A DNA stretch of 64,000 bases. Origin: Nocardioides marmoribigeumensis (lineage in GTDB: Bacteria; Actinomycetota; Actinomycetes; Propionibacteriales; Nocardioidaceae). Made by a program: the position numbers and the translations under genes. Below the pieces are notes generated by a model. It made no database searches, was not told the origin of the DNA, and worked only from the letters and a program-made list of their open reading frames with translations. Shown in pieces: positions 29,887 to 40,094 of this stretch; within the stretch, counting starts at the first letter, position 1; the number at the start of each line of letters is the position of its first letter. The stretch is from the NCBI RefSeq assembly GCF_031458325.1, contig NZ_JAVDYG010000001.1, forward strand, positions 3,596,001 through 3,660,000. The letters run 5' to 3'.

Positions 29887-31461
29887 TCAGCCGACCGTCG
29901 GGAGCTGCAGCCTGGCCCCGCTCACCTGGACCACGCCGGGCACGCGGCTGCCGTGGCTGGCGAACATGTCGCTGACCGGGCTGACCACGAGGTAGAGGTT
30001 CTGCCCTTGGGGGACGTCGACGGCGACCGAGGGGAGCTCGATGCGGCGCTTCGCGCCGGTGACCGCGGTGGGCTCGTTGATCGGCATCATGTTGTTCTGC
30101 ACGATCCTGGCGTCAGCGGGGGAGGTGCCGACCGCGAGGGCGAGGAAGGCCCGCGCGTCAGGGGTGTAGGTGGTCACCTTGCCGTCGAGGAACGAGCGGC
30201 CGGCGATGCGGATCGGGCCGGCGGCGACCTGGGTGGGCAGCGGCGCGCCGACCGCGGTCGTGGACACCAGGTCGGGGAGCGCGACCGTGCGGTCGGGGGC
30301 GACCGAGGAGACCGTGGTGCACGTCCCGTCGGCCGTCGCGAGGTGGAAGCGGCCGAAGCCGGTCAGGCCGCGGTCCTTGCCCTGCAGCTTCTCCTGGAGG
30401 AAGCGGAGGGCCAGGTCGCCGAACGAGGCGCTGCCGAGCTCGGTGCTGCACGGGTCGCCGGCGACGCCGACCCCGGCGGGGAACACCGAGGGCAGGGTGT
30501 GGCCGCCGTTGTAGCCGACGAAGATGCTGCGGGAGCGGGCGCGGTCGGTGAGGGCACCCGCCCAGTTCTTCAGGCCCTGCGTGAGCGGGAAGAGGTTGTC
30601 GGTCTCGCCCTGGCCGAACAGCACCGGGATGTCGAGGCGCCGTCCCTGCGAGAGGTGCCACCTCGGGCCGTTCTTCTCGAAGAACCTGTCGAGGTCGGTG
30701 GTGCCCGGGGTCGAGCCGTCGGGCCAGTTGCCGCGGGCCGCGCCCTCGGCGACCGAGGCGATGATCTCCTGCGGCAGCGCGTCGCTGGGCAGGCTGGCCG
30801 CGGTCAGCGCCGAGACCCACTCGGTGCGCACGACCTCGTCGGGGGCGAGGCTGTCCTTGAGGTCCCACCAGGTGATCTCGGGGGCGAGGGCGTCGAAGAC
30901 CGGCTTGCCGTGGACCCGCAGCTCCTCGAAGGCGCCGAGGAACTGGTAGCCGCCGCCGTAGGACCCGCCGATCGCGCCGAGGCGCGGGTCGCCGGGGGCG
31001 TCCTTCTTCACCCAGCCCTGGCTCGCGATGAACGCGACCAGGTTGCGGACGTCCTTGCCCTCGAACGCGGGGTTCTCGACGTGGGCCTTGCCGCCGCTCT
31101 CGCCGAAGCCGCGCTGGTCGAACGACAGGACGCCGAAGCCGGCGTCGAGGTACTTCTGGAACGCGGCAGGGTCGGTGGTGCGGCTGCCGCCCCACCCGTG
31201 GCTGTGGATCACGAACGGCACCCGGTGGCTGCTGCTCGCGCCCGCCGGCTTGAACATCGTCCAGCAGATGTCGACCTTGGCCGTGGTGCCCGGCTCCGGG
31301 GCGCTCTTGAGGCAGCCGTCGGTCACCGTCGGCGCCGCGGCGGAGGCGGCGGGCGCGGTGAGGACGGCGGTGGTGCCGGCGGCGGCGAGCGTCAGCGCGG
31401 CCAGGGCGGCTGCCCCACGGCGGCCGCGGCGAGCAGGGCGGGTCACGGGCAACGGGTTCAT
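29887..31461 (-). CDS. Secreted alpha/beta hydrolase (CocE/X-Pro dipeptidyl-peptidase-like)
   Basis: The 524-residue protein has a Sec signal peptide (Arg-rich start, Ala/Leu core, cleavage near APAASAAAP, about residue 42). The hydrolase domain shows PFVIHSHGWGGSRTTD, FDQRGFGESGG and the nucleophile elbow IGGSYGGGYQ (Ser), with a likely catalytic Asp at GQGETDNLFP and His at NGGHTLPS. A C-terminal beta-rich region (about 400-524) resembles the jelly-roll domain of CocE-type peptidases and esterases. The substrate is unknown. It diverges from marR over a 120-bp region. Confidence 0.87.
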   Translation of the reverse strand: MNPLPVTRPARRGRRGAAALAALTLAAAGTTAVLTAPAASAAAPTVTDGCLKSAPEPGTTAKVDICWTMFKPAGASSSHRVPFVIHSHGWGGSRTTDPAAFQKYLDAGFGVLSFDQRGFGESGGKAHVENPAFEGKDVRNLVAFIASQGWVKKDAPGDPRLGAIGGSYGGGYQFLGAFEELRVHGKPVFDALAPEITWWDLKDSLAPDEVVRTEWVSALTAASLPSDALPQEIIASVAEGAARGNWPDGSTPGTTDLDRFFEKNGPRWHLSQGRRLDIPVLFGQGETDNLFPLTQGLKNWAGALTDRARSRSIFVGYNGGHTLPSVFPAGVGVAGDPCSTELGSASFGDLALRFLQEKLQGKDRGLTGFGRFHLATADGTCTTVSSVAPDRTVALPDLVSTTAVGAPLPTQVAAGPIRIAGRSFLDGKVTTYTPDARAFLALAVGTSPADARIVQNNMMPINEPTAVTGAKRRIELPSVAVDVPQGQNLYLVVSPVSDMFASHGSRVPGVVQVSGARLQLPTVG

Positions 31462-31569
31462 GCCTGCCCAACGAGGGCGCGTGGGCCCGGGTCACGGCCT
31501 GACCAGGACAAACCGAACATCCCTCGTGTTCTGGGAGGTGAGGAGCGCCACACGCGGTCGGGTGGTGTG

Positions 31570-31584
31570 CATAGGGAACCTATG
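31570..31584. promoter_or_regulatory. Putative MarR operator covering the marR start codon
   Basis: CATAGG-GAA-CCTATG is a perfect 6-3-6 inverted repeat whose last three bases are the marR ATG. A second imperfect site, GAACA-N7-TGTTC, is at 31515-31531. Confidence 0.55.
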
Positions 31585-32037
31585 GAAACATTGGTGGACG
31601 TGGTCAACCAGTTCGCCGACCGGGTCGAGGAGCTCAGCAACGAGCTCGTCGTCCTGAGCGCCCGCCTCGTCCGGGAGGTGCGCCGCCGCCACCGCGACGA
31701 CGCGCCCGCCGCCATCCGGGTGATGAGCCTGGTCGACGAGCTCGGTCCGAGCACCGTGTCGGTCCTCGCCGAGGCCGACCGGTGCAGCCAGCCGACGATG
31801 ACCGGCCTGGTCAACGGGCTCGGCGACAAGGGCTGGCTCGAGCGCCTGCCCCATCCCGACGACGCGCGGTCGAGCCTGGTCTCGATGACCACGCGGGGAC
31901 GCGCCGCGCTGGACGACGTACGCCGGCGAAACGCCGCGATGGTCGCCGAGCGGGTCACCGCGGCCGGCCGCACCCCCGAGGAGCTGGCCACGGCGGTGGC
32001 CGTCCTCTCCGACGTCCTCACACCCGCACCTCAGTAA
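31582..32037 (+). CDS. MarR family transcriptional regulator
   Basis: The 151-residue protein has a winged helix-turn-helix: STVSVLAEADRCSQPTMTGLVNGLGDKGWLERLPHP followed by DDARSSLVSMTTRGRAAL, the wing with the conserved Asp-Asp-Ala-Arg. The start ATG 31582 lies inside a perfect inverted repeat, suggesting autorepression with a leaderless transcript. The MFS gene follows 14 bp downstream, so the regulator probably controls an efflux pump, a frequent MarR arrangement. The inducer is unknown. Confidence 0.9.
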   Translation: METLVDVVNQFADRVEELSNELVVLSARLVREVRRRHRDDAPAAIRVMSLVDELGPSTVSVLAEADRCSQPTMTGLVNGLGDKGWLERLPHPDDARSSLVSMTTRGRAALDDVRRRNAAMVAERVTAAGRTPEELATAVAVLSDVLTPAPQ

Positions 32038-32051
32038 CGAAAAGGATCCCC

Positions 32052-33281
32052 GTGCTCAAGCAACCCCGTGCCGTCTGGGCGGTCGCGTTCGCCTGCGTGA
32101 TCGCCTTCATGGGCATCGGCCTGGTCGACCCGATCCTCAAGTCGATCGCCGAGCAGCTCGACGCGACGCCGAGCCAGGTCTCGCTGATGTTCACCAGCTA
32201 CATGGCGATCATGGGCGTCGCGATGCTGGTCACCGGCGTCGTGTCCAGCCGCATCGGCCCCAAGCGCACGCTGCTCTCCGGCCTCGTGCTGATCATCGTG
32301 TTCGCCGCGCTCGCGGGCTCGTCGGACAGCGTCGGCGCCGTCGTCGGCTTCCGCGCCGGCTGGGGCCTGGGCAACGCGCTGTTCGTCGCCACCGCGCTCG
32401 CCACGATCGTGATGTCGGCACGCGGGTCGACCGCGCAGGCGATCATCCTCTTCGAGGCCGCGCTGGGCATCGGCATCGCCTCCGGCCCGCTCATCGGCGG
32501 TCTGCTCGGTGAGCAGTCGTGGCGCGCGCCGTTCTTCGGCGTCTCGGTGCTCATGCTCGTCGCGCTCGTGGCGACCGCGGTCTTCCTGCCGTCCACCCCG
32601 CCGACCGGCCGCCGCACCTCGCTGGCCGACCCGTTCCGTGCGCTGCGGCACAAGCCGCTGCTGCTGCTCGCGATCACCGCGATCTTCTACAACATCGGGT
32701 TCTTCACGATCCTCGCCGCCGGGCCGTTCGCGCTGCCGGGGGCCGGGATCATCGAGATCGGCTGGATCTACTTCGGCTGGGGCGTCCTGGTCGCGCTCGT
32801 CTCGGTGGTCGTCGCCCCGCTCGTGCAGCGCGCGATCGGCACCACCCAGGCCATCCTGGTGACCCTCGCGCTGTTCACCGCCGACCTCGCGGTGATGGCC
32901 GTCTGGGCCGACCACCCCACCGTCGTCGCGGTCGGGATCATCGCCTCGGGTGCCTTCATCGGCAACAACAACACGTTGATCACCGAGGCCGTGATGGGGG
33001 CCGCGCCGGTCGAGCGGCCGGTCGCCTCCGCGGCGTACTCCTTCGTCCGCTTCTGCGGCGGCGCGGTCGGCCCCTACGTCGCGCTCAAGCTGTTCGGCCT
33101 CCCGCCGCACGAGCACGTGCACGCGCCGTTCGTCTTCGGTGCGGCCAGCGTGCTGGTCGGCGTGGTCGTCCTGGCCCTCGGCTTCCGGCCGGTCGCCGCG
33201 GCTCTGGCGGCGCACCACGCGGCCCAGGGCCACGAGCGGGAGGACGAGGCCGAGGCCGTCCTCGTAGGCGATCTGGACTGA
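32052..33281 (+). CDS. MFS drug/metabolite exporter
   Basis: The 409-residue protein has about 12 membrane segments. The first half holds FMGIGLVDPILKSIAEQL and the loop GVVSSRIGPKRTLLSG (MFS motif A region); the second half follows an internal cytoplasmic loop RRTSLADPFRALRHKPLL. It looks like a drug:proton antiporter of the DHA1 type. GTG 32052 has AAAGGA upstream. It is co-transcribed with marR. Confidence 0.9.
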   Translation: MLKQPRAVWAVAFACVIAFMGIGLVDPILKSIAEQLDATPSQVSLMFTSYMAIMGVAMLVTGVVSSRIGPKRTLLSGLVLIIVFAALAGSSDSVGAVVGFRAGWGLGNALFVATALATIVMSARGSTAQAIILFEAALGIGIASGPLIGGLLGEQSWRAPFFGVSVLMLVALVATAVFLPSTPPTGRRTSLADPFRALRHKPLLLLAITAIFYNIGFFTILAAGPFALPGAGIIEIGWIYFGWGVLVALVSVVVAPLVQRAIGTTQAILVTLALFTADLAVMAVWADHPTVVAVGIIASGAFIGNNNTLITEAVMGAAPVERPVASAAYSFVRFCGGAVGPYVALKLFGLPPHEHVHAPFVFGAASVLVGVVVLALGFRPVAAALAAHHAAQGHEREDEAEAVLVGDLD

Positions 33282-33294
33282 GGCACGCTGCCGA

Positions 33295-33333
33295 GCCCAC
33301 CCTTTCGGCCCGTTTACGGCGGGAAGGGTGGGC
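33295..33333 (+). terminator. Terminator after the MFS gene
   Basis: GCCCACCCTT (33295-33304) pairs with AAGGGTGGGC (33324-33333), a perfect 10-bp stem. Confidence 0.6.
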
Positions 33334-33349
33334 ACTAGCGTCGCTGACC

Positions 33350-33724
33350 ATGAGGCGCCCGCACGAGAACGTCGCGACCGTCCTGGTCGATCCGGCGGTG
33401 CTGCGCGACCTCGAGCTCGAGCTGATGAGCCACGACCTGTGGGTGTGGCCCGTCGCCACCGCCCCGATCTGCCTCGACGGCGAGCGCCAGGCCTTCCAGA
33501 TCCGGCGCCGCCTGGTCGAGCAGCACCGCGGCGACTGGGACGACGCCGCCGGGTGGACCCCGGTCTGGGTCTCCTTCGGCGACACCTGGCGGCACGGTGA
33601 CGACCCGCTGCCGTGGTCGGCGCACCAGGCGCTGTGGCACACGCTCGGGGCGTACGACGGCCACGTGCGCTACCGCCTCGGCCTCGGCGGGGTGCCGCGG
33701 CTGTCGATCCGCCAGGAGAGCTGA
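33350..33724 (+). CDS. Hypothetical protein
   Basis: The 124-residue protein begins MRRPHENVATVLVDPAVLRD and is rich in Trp (ten), with segments WVWPVATAPICLDGERQAF and WVSFGDTWRHGDDPLPWSAHQALWHTLG. No signal peptide, membrane helix or known domain was recognised. ATG 33350 lies 8 nt after TAGCGT, so it may be leaderless. It is flanked by a terminator upstream and converges on the EamA gene 10 bp downstream. Confidence 0.65.
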   Translation: MRRPHENVATVLVDPAVLRDLELELMSHDLWVWPVATAPICLDGERQAFQIRRRLVEQHRGDWDDAAGWTPVWVSFGDTWRHGDDPLPWSAHQALWHTLGAYDGHVRYRLGLGGVPRLSIRQES

Positions 33725-33734
33725 GGCCCGCCGC

Positions 33735-34676
33735 TCAGGCGGCCTCGGCCGGCACCGGGCCAGCGGGCCGGGCGCGCGGGCGGCGACGTGCGAGCGCGAC
33801 GCCGAGCAGGGTCAGCGCGCCTCCGGCGTAGGCCAGCGGGGCGGGCGCCTCGGAGAGCAGCACCCACGCGAGCCCGATCGTCACGACCGGCACGAGGTAG
33901 GTGGTCACGCCGAGCTGGGAGGCGCTCATGCGGTTGAGGGCGAAGGCATAGGTGGTGAAGCCGATCGCGGTGGGGAACGCGCCGAGGTAGACCACCCACG
34001 CCACGGACGAGGCCGGTGCCGCGCGCACGTCGTGCACCAGCTCGCCGGCCCACGGCAGACAGGCGATCGCCCCGATCGTGCACGCCAGCCAGGTGACCTG
34101 GATCGCGGGCACGCGGGTCATCAGGGGCTTCTGCACGACCACGCTGACGGAGTAGACCAGCGCCGAGACCAGGCACAGGGCCGCGCCCAGCACCGGACGC
34201 GTGCCGGCCCCGGTGGAGTCGCCCGAGAACGCGATCGCCGACACCCCGACCAGGGCCACGACCAGGCCGATCGCCAGCTCGCGGGAGAACGACTCGCCCA
34301 GCACCACCGCGGCGAGCACTGCGAGGATCAGCGGGGAGAACTGCAGCAGCAGCGCCGCCGTGCCGGCGTCGACGTGGCGCTCGCCCTCGTTGAGCGCGAG
34401 GTTGTAGACGGCGTACCACAGCACGCCGATCACCACGAACCTCCACCCGTCACGCCGCTGCACCGGGGTGAGCCCGCGACTCAGCGCGAGCCCGCCGAGC
34501 AGCACGGCCGCCACCAGGCAGCGACCCAGGGACAGCGAGCCCGCGCCGAAGTCGTCGCCCAGGTGGCGGATCGCGACGAACGCCGAGGCCCAGAGCACCA
34601 GGGTCACGCCGATCGCCGCGATCGCGGCCCAGTCGCGGGTGGGGGCTGCGGTGGCGGGGTCGGGCGTCGCGGTCAC
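33735..34676 (-). CDS. EamA/DMT family transporter
   Basis: The 313-residue protein has ten predicted membrane segments arranged as two EamA repeats: VLWASAFVAIRHLGDDFGAGS opens the first, and AWVVYLGAFPTAIGFTTYAF lies in the second. DMT proteins export amino acids or other metabolites. The GTG start (34676) has TAGCGT exactly 6 nt upstream on the minus strand (34688-34683) and no Shine-Dalgarno, so it is probably leaderless. Confidence 0.9.
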   Translation of the reverse strand: MTATPDPATAAPTRDWAAIAAIGVTLVLWASAFVAIRHLGDDFGAGSLSLGRCLVAAVLLGGLALSRGLTPVQRRDGWRFVVIGVLWYAVYNLALNEGERHVDAGTAALLLQFSPLILAVLAAVVLGESFSRELAIGLVVALVGVSAIAFSGDSTGAGTRPVLGAALCLVSALVYSVSVVVQKPLMTRVPAIQVTWLACTIGAIACLPWAGELVHDVRAAPASSVAWVVYLGAFPTAIGFTTYAFALNRMSASQLGVTTYLVPVVTIGLAWVLLSEAPAPLAYAGGALTLLGVALARRRPRARPAGPVPAEAA

Positions 34677-34719
34677 GGGGCGACGCTAGTCCGCGGCACC
34701 GACAGCCCCCGACGGGTGG

Positions 34720-37260
34720 TCAGTCGCAGGCCCGGTCGGCGCGCCAGCGGCTGAGGTTCCACGACCAGAACCCGTCGGTGTGCCGGCCGGTCCGCTCGGC
34801 GAAGGAGGTGCCGCGGTCCGCGCAGGCCGTGCGCCGCAACGAGGCGGGCAGGCTCGGGAGGGCGTCCTCCGAGAGCCCCAGGAGGTAGGAGGTGTCGGTC
34901 GGCACGCGGCCCTCGCGGGCCAGGTTGTGCTCGGCGATCCGCGCGTCGGGGTCGACCGCCGCGAGGAGGAGCAGCGTCGCGGCCCCGGTCGCGAGGACGG
35001 TTCGGGGGAGCCAGGCGGCCCGGGCGAGCACCCCGGCCACGACCACGAGCAGGACCACCAGGCCCAGCCAGGCCTCGAAGAACGCCACCAGCACCCGCAG
35101 GCGGGTCCAGCCGTAGGCGTCGTCGTACAGCCCGATGCGCATGAGCGCCGAGGCGACCACGGCCAGGGAGAGCGCGCACAGGACCCCGACCGCGGCACGG
35201 ACGCGCCAGAGGTCGGCCTCCCGGTCCGCCACGCGCCAGGCGGTGGCCGCGACCGCCAGCGTCAGGACGGTGACCACGCAGAGCTGGCCGAAGCCCTGGT
35301 GGACGTACTCGGCGTAGGTGATGCCGACGGTGCGCTCGAGGTAGGACTCCCCGCCGAACATCGCGGTCGCCTGAGCCACGACGAACCCGGCGAGGAGGAC
35401 GTCGACGAGGGCGACCGGCACCAGCCACTCCCACCCGTGGCGCGTGTGGTGCTGCTCGACCGGCACGAGGTCGACGCGCGGGGGGTTGAGGGCGACGTAG
35501 AGCGCGGCGAGCGTCACGCCACCGACGAAGAAGGTGGAGAAGCCGCGGGCGAAGAGGGTGTCGACGCGCAGGTCGGGCACGAGCGAGCCCAGCCAGGAGC
35601 CGTAGAGGGCGTCCGCGGAGCCGAGGAGGGTGCCGAAGACCAGCACGAGCGCGAGCGAGACGACCGCGGTGCGGGCGACCCGCCACGACACCGCGCCCCC
35701 GCCGGTCTCGAGGCTGCGACCGAGCCAGGGGAGGCCGCGCAGCGCGGCCAGGGGTACGGCGAGCGGTGCGGCCGCGAAGCCGACCAGGGTCCCTGCCCCG
35801 GTGAGGGCGACGGCGACGAGCAGCCCGGCGGCGAGGACGCAGAGCGTGACGATCCAGCCGGCGTCGAGGAGGAGCACCGGGAGGGTGAGGGCGAGGGACA
35901 GCGCGACCAGGGCCCAGCCGTAGCGGTCGAGACGGTCACGGGCGGTCCAGGCGACCGACCCGACCATCGCGACGACCACCAGCCACCAGCCCAGGCCGAC
36001 GTCGTGGAAGGGGACCATCAGCCCGGCGAGGACCCCGACCCCGAGGGCGCCGAGGACCACCGACGGGCGGCCCTCGGGCCGCGGCTCGGGCCAGACGTTC
36101 CCGAACGCGGCGTCCATCGCGCCGGGCCTCTCGGCCCTGGCGGTCGGCGGGCCTGTCGGGGCCGGGCGAGCTGGGGTCGAGGTCACGGGAGCCTCCTGGG
36201 TCGGGGCGGGACGGGACGGTGGGGAGTGCGGGAGCTCGACCCGCACCAGGCACCCGGTGGGGTCGTCGACGACGTGGATGCGGCCGCCGTGCAGGACGGT
36301 GACCCAGTGGGCGACGGCCAGGCCCAGGCCGGTGCCGCCGCCCTCGCCGGCGAGGCCGGTGGTGAAGCGGCGGAAGGCCGCCTCGCGGTGCTCGGGCGGG
36401 ATGCCCGGACCCTGGTCGTGGACCTCGAGCACGGGGCCGGTCGGTCCCGCGCGCGCCGCGAGGGTGACGGTCCCGCCGTCGGGGGAGTGCCGGACCGCGT
36501 TGTCGACGAGGTTGGCCAGCAGCTGGTGCAGCCGGCGCGTGTCCCCGGCGAGCGCGAGGGCCGGCTCGGCCTCGGTCCGCACCGTGACGTGGCGGCGGGT
36601 GGCCAGCCGGGCCTCGTCGGCGACACGTCCGAGCAGCGCGCCGGCGTCCACGGGGGCCACGTCGAGGGCGACGAGCCCGGCGTCGAGACGGCTGAGGTCC
36701 AGCAGGTCCGAGACCACGTCGGAGAGGCGCTCGGCCTGGCGCAGGGGCGCCCCGAGGCTGTCCGCGGTGGGCTCGACCACGCCGTCGGCGAGGTTCTCCA
36801 GCGTGGCGCGCAGCGCCGCGACCGGCGTCCGCAGCTCGTGGGAGACCGTGGCGACCAGCTCGCGCCGGCGGCGGTCCTCGCTCTGCAGCTCCTCGGCCAT
36901 CGCGTTGAACGCCCGGGCCAGGTCACCGATCTCGTCCGCGGCCGCCACCGACACGCGCGTGGAGTAGTCGCCCCTCGCCATCGCGGTCGCGGCGGCGGTC
37001 ATCTCGCGCACGGGCACGGTCATGCCGCGGGCCAGCGTGTGGGTGAGCACGAGCGCGACCAGCACCGAGACCGTCACCACCGCGTAGGCCGGGGTGCCGG
37101 CCGCGGACGCGGCGGTCGTCAGCACCGCCACGACCAGCACGATCACCCCGACCACGGCGGCGAGCCGCACCTTGAACGAGGTCCACAGCGCGCTGGGCCC
37201 CGCCGGCCCTGCGGGCCCTTCGCCGCTGGTCCGGACGCCGCCGCCGGGGTCCTGGCTCAC
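34720..37260 (-). CDS. Sensor histidine kinase fused in frame to a DUF4153/DUF4173-type membrane protein
   Basis: One uninterrupted frame of 846 residues. Residues 1-358 are a complete kinase: two membrane helices (about 31-75), a HAMP linker (MTVPVREMTAAATAMARGDY), HisKA with VATVSHELRTP (phospho-His about 141), and an HATPase with NLVDNAVRHSPDGG, DQGPGIPPEH and GGGTGLGLAVAHWV. A Pro-rich joint follows, then about 490 residues with roughly ten helices and the VGITYAEYVHQGFGQL motif of DUF4153/DUF4173 proteins. GTG 37260 overlaps the response-regulator stop (GTGA). At the joint an internal GTG (36186) keeps its own AGGAGG site. The second half may therefore also be made separately, and the fusion may come from a 1-nt indel. 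Confidence 0.8.
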   Translation of the reverse strand: MSQDPGGGVRTSGEGPAGPAGPSALWTSFKVRLAAVVGVIVLVVAVLTTAASAAGTPAYAVVTVSVLVALVLTHTLARGMTVPVREMTAAATAMARGDYSTRVSVAAADEIGDLARAFNAMAEELQSEDRRRRELVATVSHELRTPVAALRATLENLADGVVEPTADSLGAPLRQAERLSDVVSDLLDLSRLDAGLVALDVAPVDAGALLGRVADEARLATRRHVTVRTEAEPALALAGDTRRLHQLLANLVDNAVRHSPDGGTVTLAARAGPTGPVLEVHDQGPGIPPEHREAAFRRFTTGLAGEGGGTGLGLAVAHWVTVLHGGRIHVVDDPTGCLVRVELPHSPPSRPAPTQEAPVTSTPARPAPTGPPTARAERPGAMDAAFGNVWPEPRPEGRPSVVLGALGVGVLAGLMVPFHDVGLGWWLVVVAMVGSVAWTARDRLDRYGWALVALSLALTLPVLLLDAGWIVTLCVLAAGLLVAVALTGAGTLVGFAAAPLAVPLAALRGLPWLGRSLETGGGAVSWRVARTAVVSLALVLVFGTLLGSADALYGSWLGSLVPDLRVDTLFARGFSTFFVGGVTLAALYVALNPPRVDLVPVEQHHTRHGWEWLVPVALVDVLLAGFVVAQATAMFGGESYLERTVGITYAEYVHQGFGQLCVVTVLTLAVAATAWRVADREADLWRVRAAVGVLCALSLAVVASALMRIGLYDDAYGWTRLRVLVAFFEAWLGLVVLLVVVAGVLARAAWLPRTVLATGAATLLLLAAVDPDARIAEHNLAREGRVPTDTSYLLGLSEDALPSLPASLRRTACADRGTSFAERTGRHTDGFWSWNLSRWRADRACD
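36184..36197 (-). promoter_or_regulatory. Internal ribosome-binding site and GTG start inside the fusion
   Basis: AGGAGG (36197-36192), 5 nt, GTG (36186-36184) in the fusion frame at codon 359. In the adjacent frame the same bases read TGA (36185-36183), i.e. a GTGA overlap identical to the coupled starts elsewhere in the window. Free DUF4153/DUF4173-type product: 488 residues. Confidence 0.6.
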
Positions 37261-37949
37261 GAGGTCTCCCACGCGTAGCCGACGCCGTGGACCGTCCGGA
37301 TCCGCCCGGCCCCGACCTTGGCGCGCAGCGCCTTGACGTGGCTGTCGACGGTGCGGGTCGAGGCGTCGGGCCAGCCCCAGACCTGCTCGAGCAGGCGGCT
37401 GCGGGAGAGCACGGTGCCGGGCTGCTCGGTCAGGCACACGAGCAGGTCGAACTCGGTGCGGGTCAGCGCCACCTCCGCGCCGTCGACGGTGACGCGGCGG
37501 GCGGCGACGTCGACCACCACGGGGCCGAGACGGCGGGGGCCGTCCGTACGCCGGGCCAGCTCGCCGGCCCGCTCCACCCGCCGCAGCAGCGCCTGGGCCC
37601 GCGCGACCAGCTCGCGCATCGAGAACGGCTTGGTGAGGTAGTCGTCGGCACCCACCCCCAGTCCCACGAGCACGTCGGTCTCGTCGTCCCTCGCGGTGAG
37701 CATGAGGACCGGGGTCGGGGTCCGGGCCTGGATCCGCCGGCACACCTCGTGCCCGTCGAACCCCGGCAGCATGACGTCGAGGACCACCAGGTCCGGCTCG
37801 TGCTCCTGCGCGGCACTGACCGCGGCGGGGCCGTCGTACGCCTGGGTGACGCGCCAGCCCTCCGCGCGGAAGCGCAGGCTGACCGCCTCGTTGATCTCCG
37901 GCTCGTCCTCGACGACGAGCACGTGCGGTGGTGGCTGTCCCGGACCCAT
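37257..37949 (-). CDS. OmpR/PhoB-family response regulator
   Basis: The 230-residue protein has a receiver domain (VLVVEDEPEINEAV; phospho-acceptor Asp about 58 in LVVLDVMLPG; LTKPF with the conserved Lys) and a winged-helix DNA-binding domain (LTRTEFDLLVCLTEQPGTVLSR, DSHVKALRAKVG, VHGVGYAWE). ATG 37949 is set by the receiver start, and on the minus strand TACTGT stands 6 nt before it, indicating a leaderless transcript. It is coupled to the fused kinase. Paired TGTGAAG repeats upstream could be its binding site. Confidence 0.93.
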   Translation of the reverse strand: MGPGQPPPHVLVVEDEPEINEAVSLRFRAEGWRVTQAYDGPAAVSAAQEHEPDLVVLDVMLPGFDGHEVCRRIQARTPTPVLMLTARDDETDVLVGLGVGADDYLTKPFSMRELVARAQALLRRVERAGELARRTDGPRRLGPVVVDVAARRVTVDGAEVALTRTEFDLLVCLTEQPGTVLSRSRLLEQVWGWPDASTRTVDSHVKALRAKVGAGRIRTVHGVGYAWETS

Positions 37950-37955
37950 GCCAGG

Positions 37956-37961
37956 ACAGTA
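37956..37961 (-). promoter_or_regulatory. -10 box of leaderless response-regulator promoter
   Basis: TACTGT on the minus strand, 6 nt before the ATG at 37949. Confidence 0.5.
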
Positions 37962-37993
37962 GGACCCGCGCCGCGCAGGACCGGCGCGCTCGC

Positions 37994-38011
37994 TGTGAAG
38001 GTCCTGTGAAG
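37994..38011 (+). promoter_or_regulatory. TGTGAAG direct repeat, possible response-regulator site
   Basis: Two TGTGAAG heptamers at 37994 and 38005, 11 bp apart start to start, on one DNA face as OmpR-family dimers prefer. They lie in the divergent gap between the response regulator and the gene at 38081. Confidence 0.45.
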
Positions 38012-38080
38012 AACTCCGGTCGCCCTCCGAGGACTGTCGGCCACCGCTCCTAGCGTCCCCCACGTCGAGAGGAGCAAGGC

Positions 38081-38488
38081 ATGAAGGTGCTGGTGACGAC
38101 GAGGCGGACCAACGGGCTCGTCGAGGGGGACTACGACTGGACGGTCCCGGGTGAGCTGGCGTGGATCACGATGGTGTGCGACACCGACCTGAGGGATCCC
38201 GAGGGAGGCTGCGGGTGCGGGCGGGGGTTCGGCGGCATGACCTCGCACCGCGCGACGACCACGGTGGAGTTCGTGGACCTGCCGATGACGTGGGAGGAGC
38301 TCGAGGTGGCCGCGCGGACGAGCCTCACCGACCAGGGGTGGATCAACGAGCGGCAGCCCGAGCAGCTCAACCGCGAGATCCTCGACGAGACCGTGAGCAA
38401 CATCCGCGAGCTGGCCGACATGTTCGAGGTCGGGGACGTGCTCCGGCGTCGACTCGATCACTTCGTGCCCGCGAGGCGGCCGACCTGA
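38081..38488 (+). CDS. Conserved hypothetical protein with Cys-rich loop (possibly DUF7715-like)
   Basis: The 135-residue protein begins MKVLVTTRRTNGLVEGDYDW. The centre has CDTDLRDPEGGCGCGRGFGGM, followed by SHRATTTVEFVD, a pattern I recall from an uncharacterised actinobacterial family; three cysteines close together could bind metal. ATG 38081 has GAGAGGAG upstream and TAGCGT at 38051-38056 as a possible -10. It is divergent from the two-component system and precedes guaB by 78 bp. Confidence 0.75.
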   Translation: MKVLVTTRRTNGLVEGDYDWTVPGELAWITMVCDTDLRDPEGGCGCGRGFGGMTSHRATTTVEFVDLPMTWEELEVAARTSLTDQGWINERQPEQLNREILDETVSNIRELADMFEVGDVLRRRLDHFVPARRPT

Positions 38489-38527
38489 AGGTGGCACCGG
38501 GAAGGGACGGACCCCTTCGCTCGTTAG

Positions 38528-40081
<1,554 letters not shown>

Positions 40082-40094
40082 GCCGCTGGGGTGC

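Noticed and set aside
36183-36926. A 247-residue minus-strand frame ending at TGA 36183 as a separate protein
   Set aside because: It is the shifted frame of the kinase with no domain of its own; its stop is relevant only as the possible ancestral kinase stop discussed in the fusion finding.
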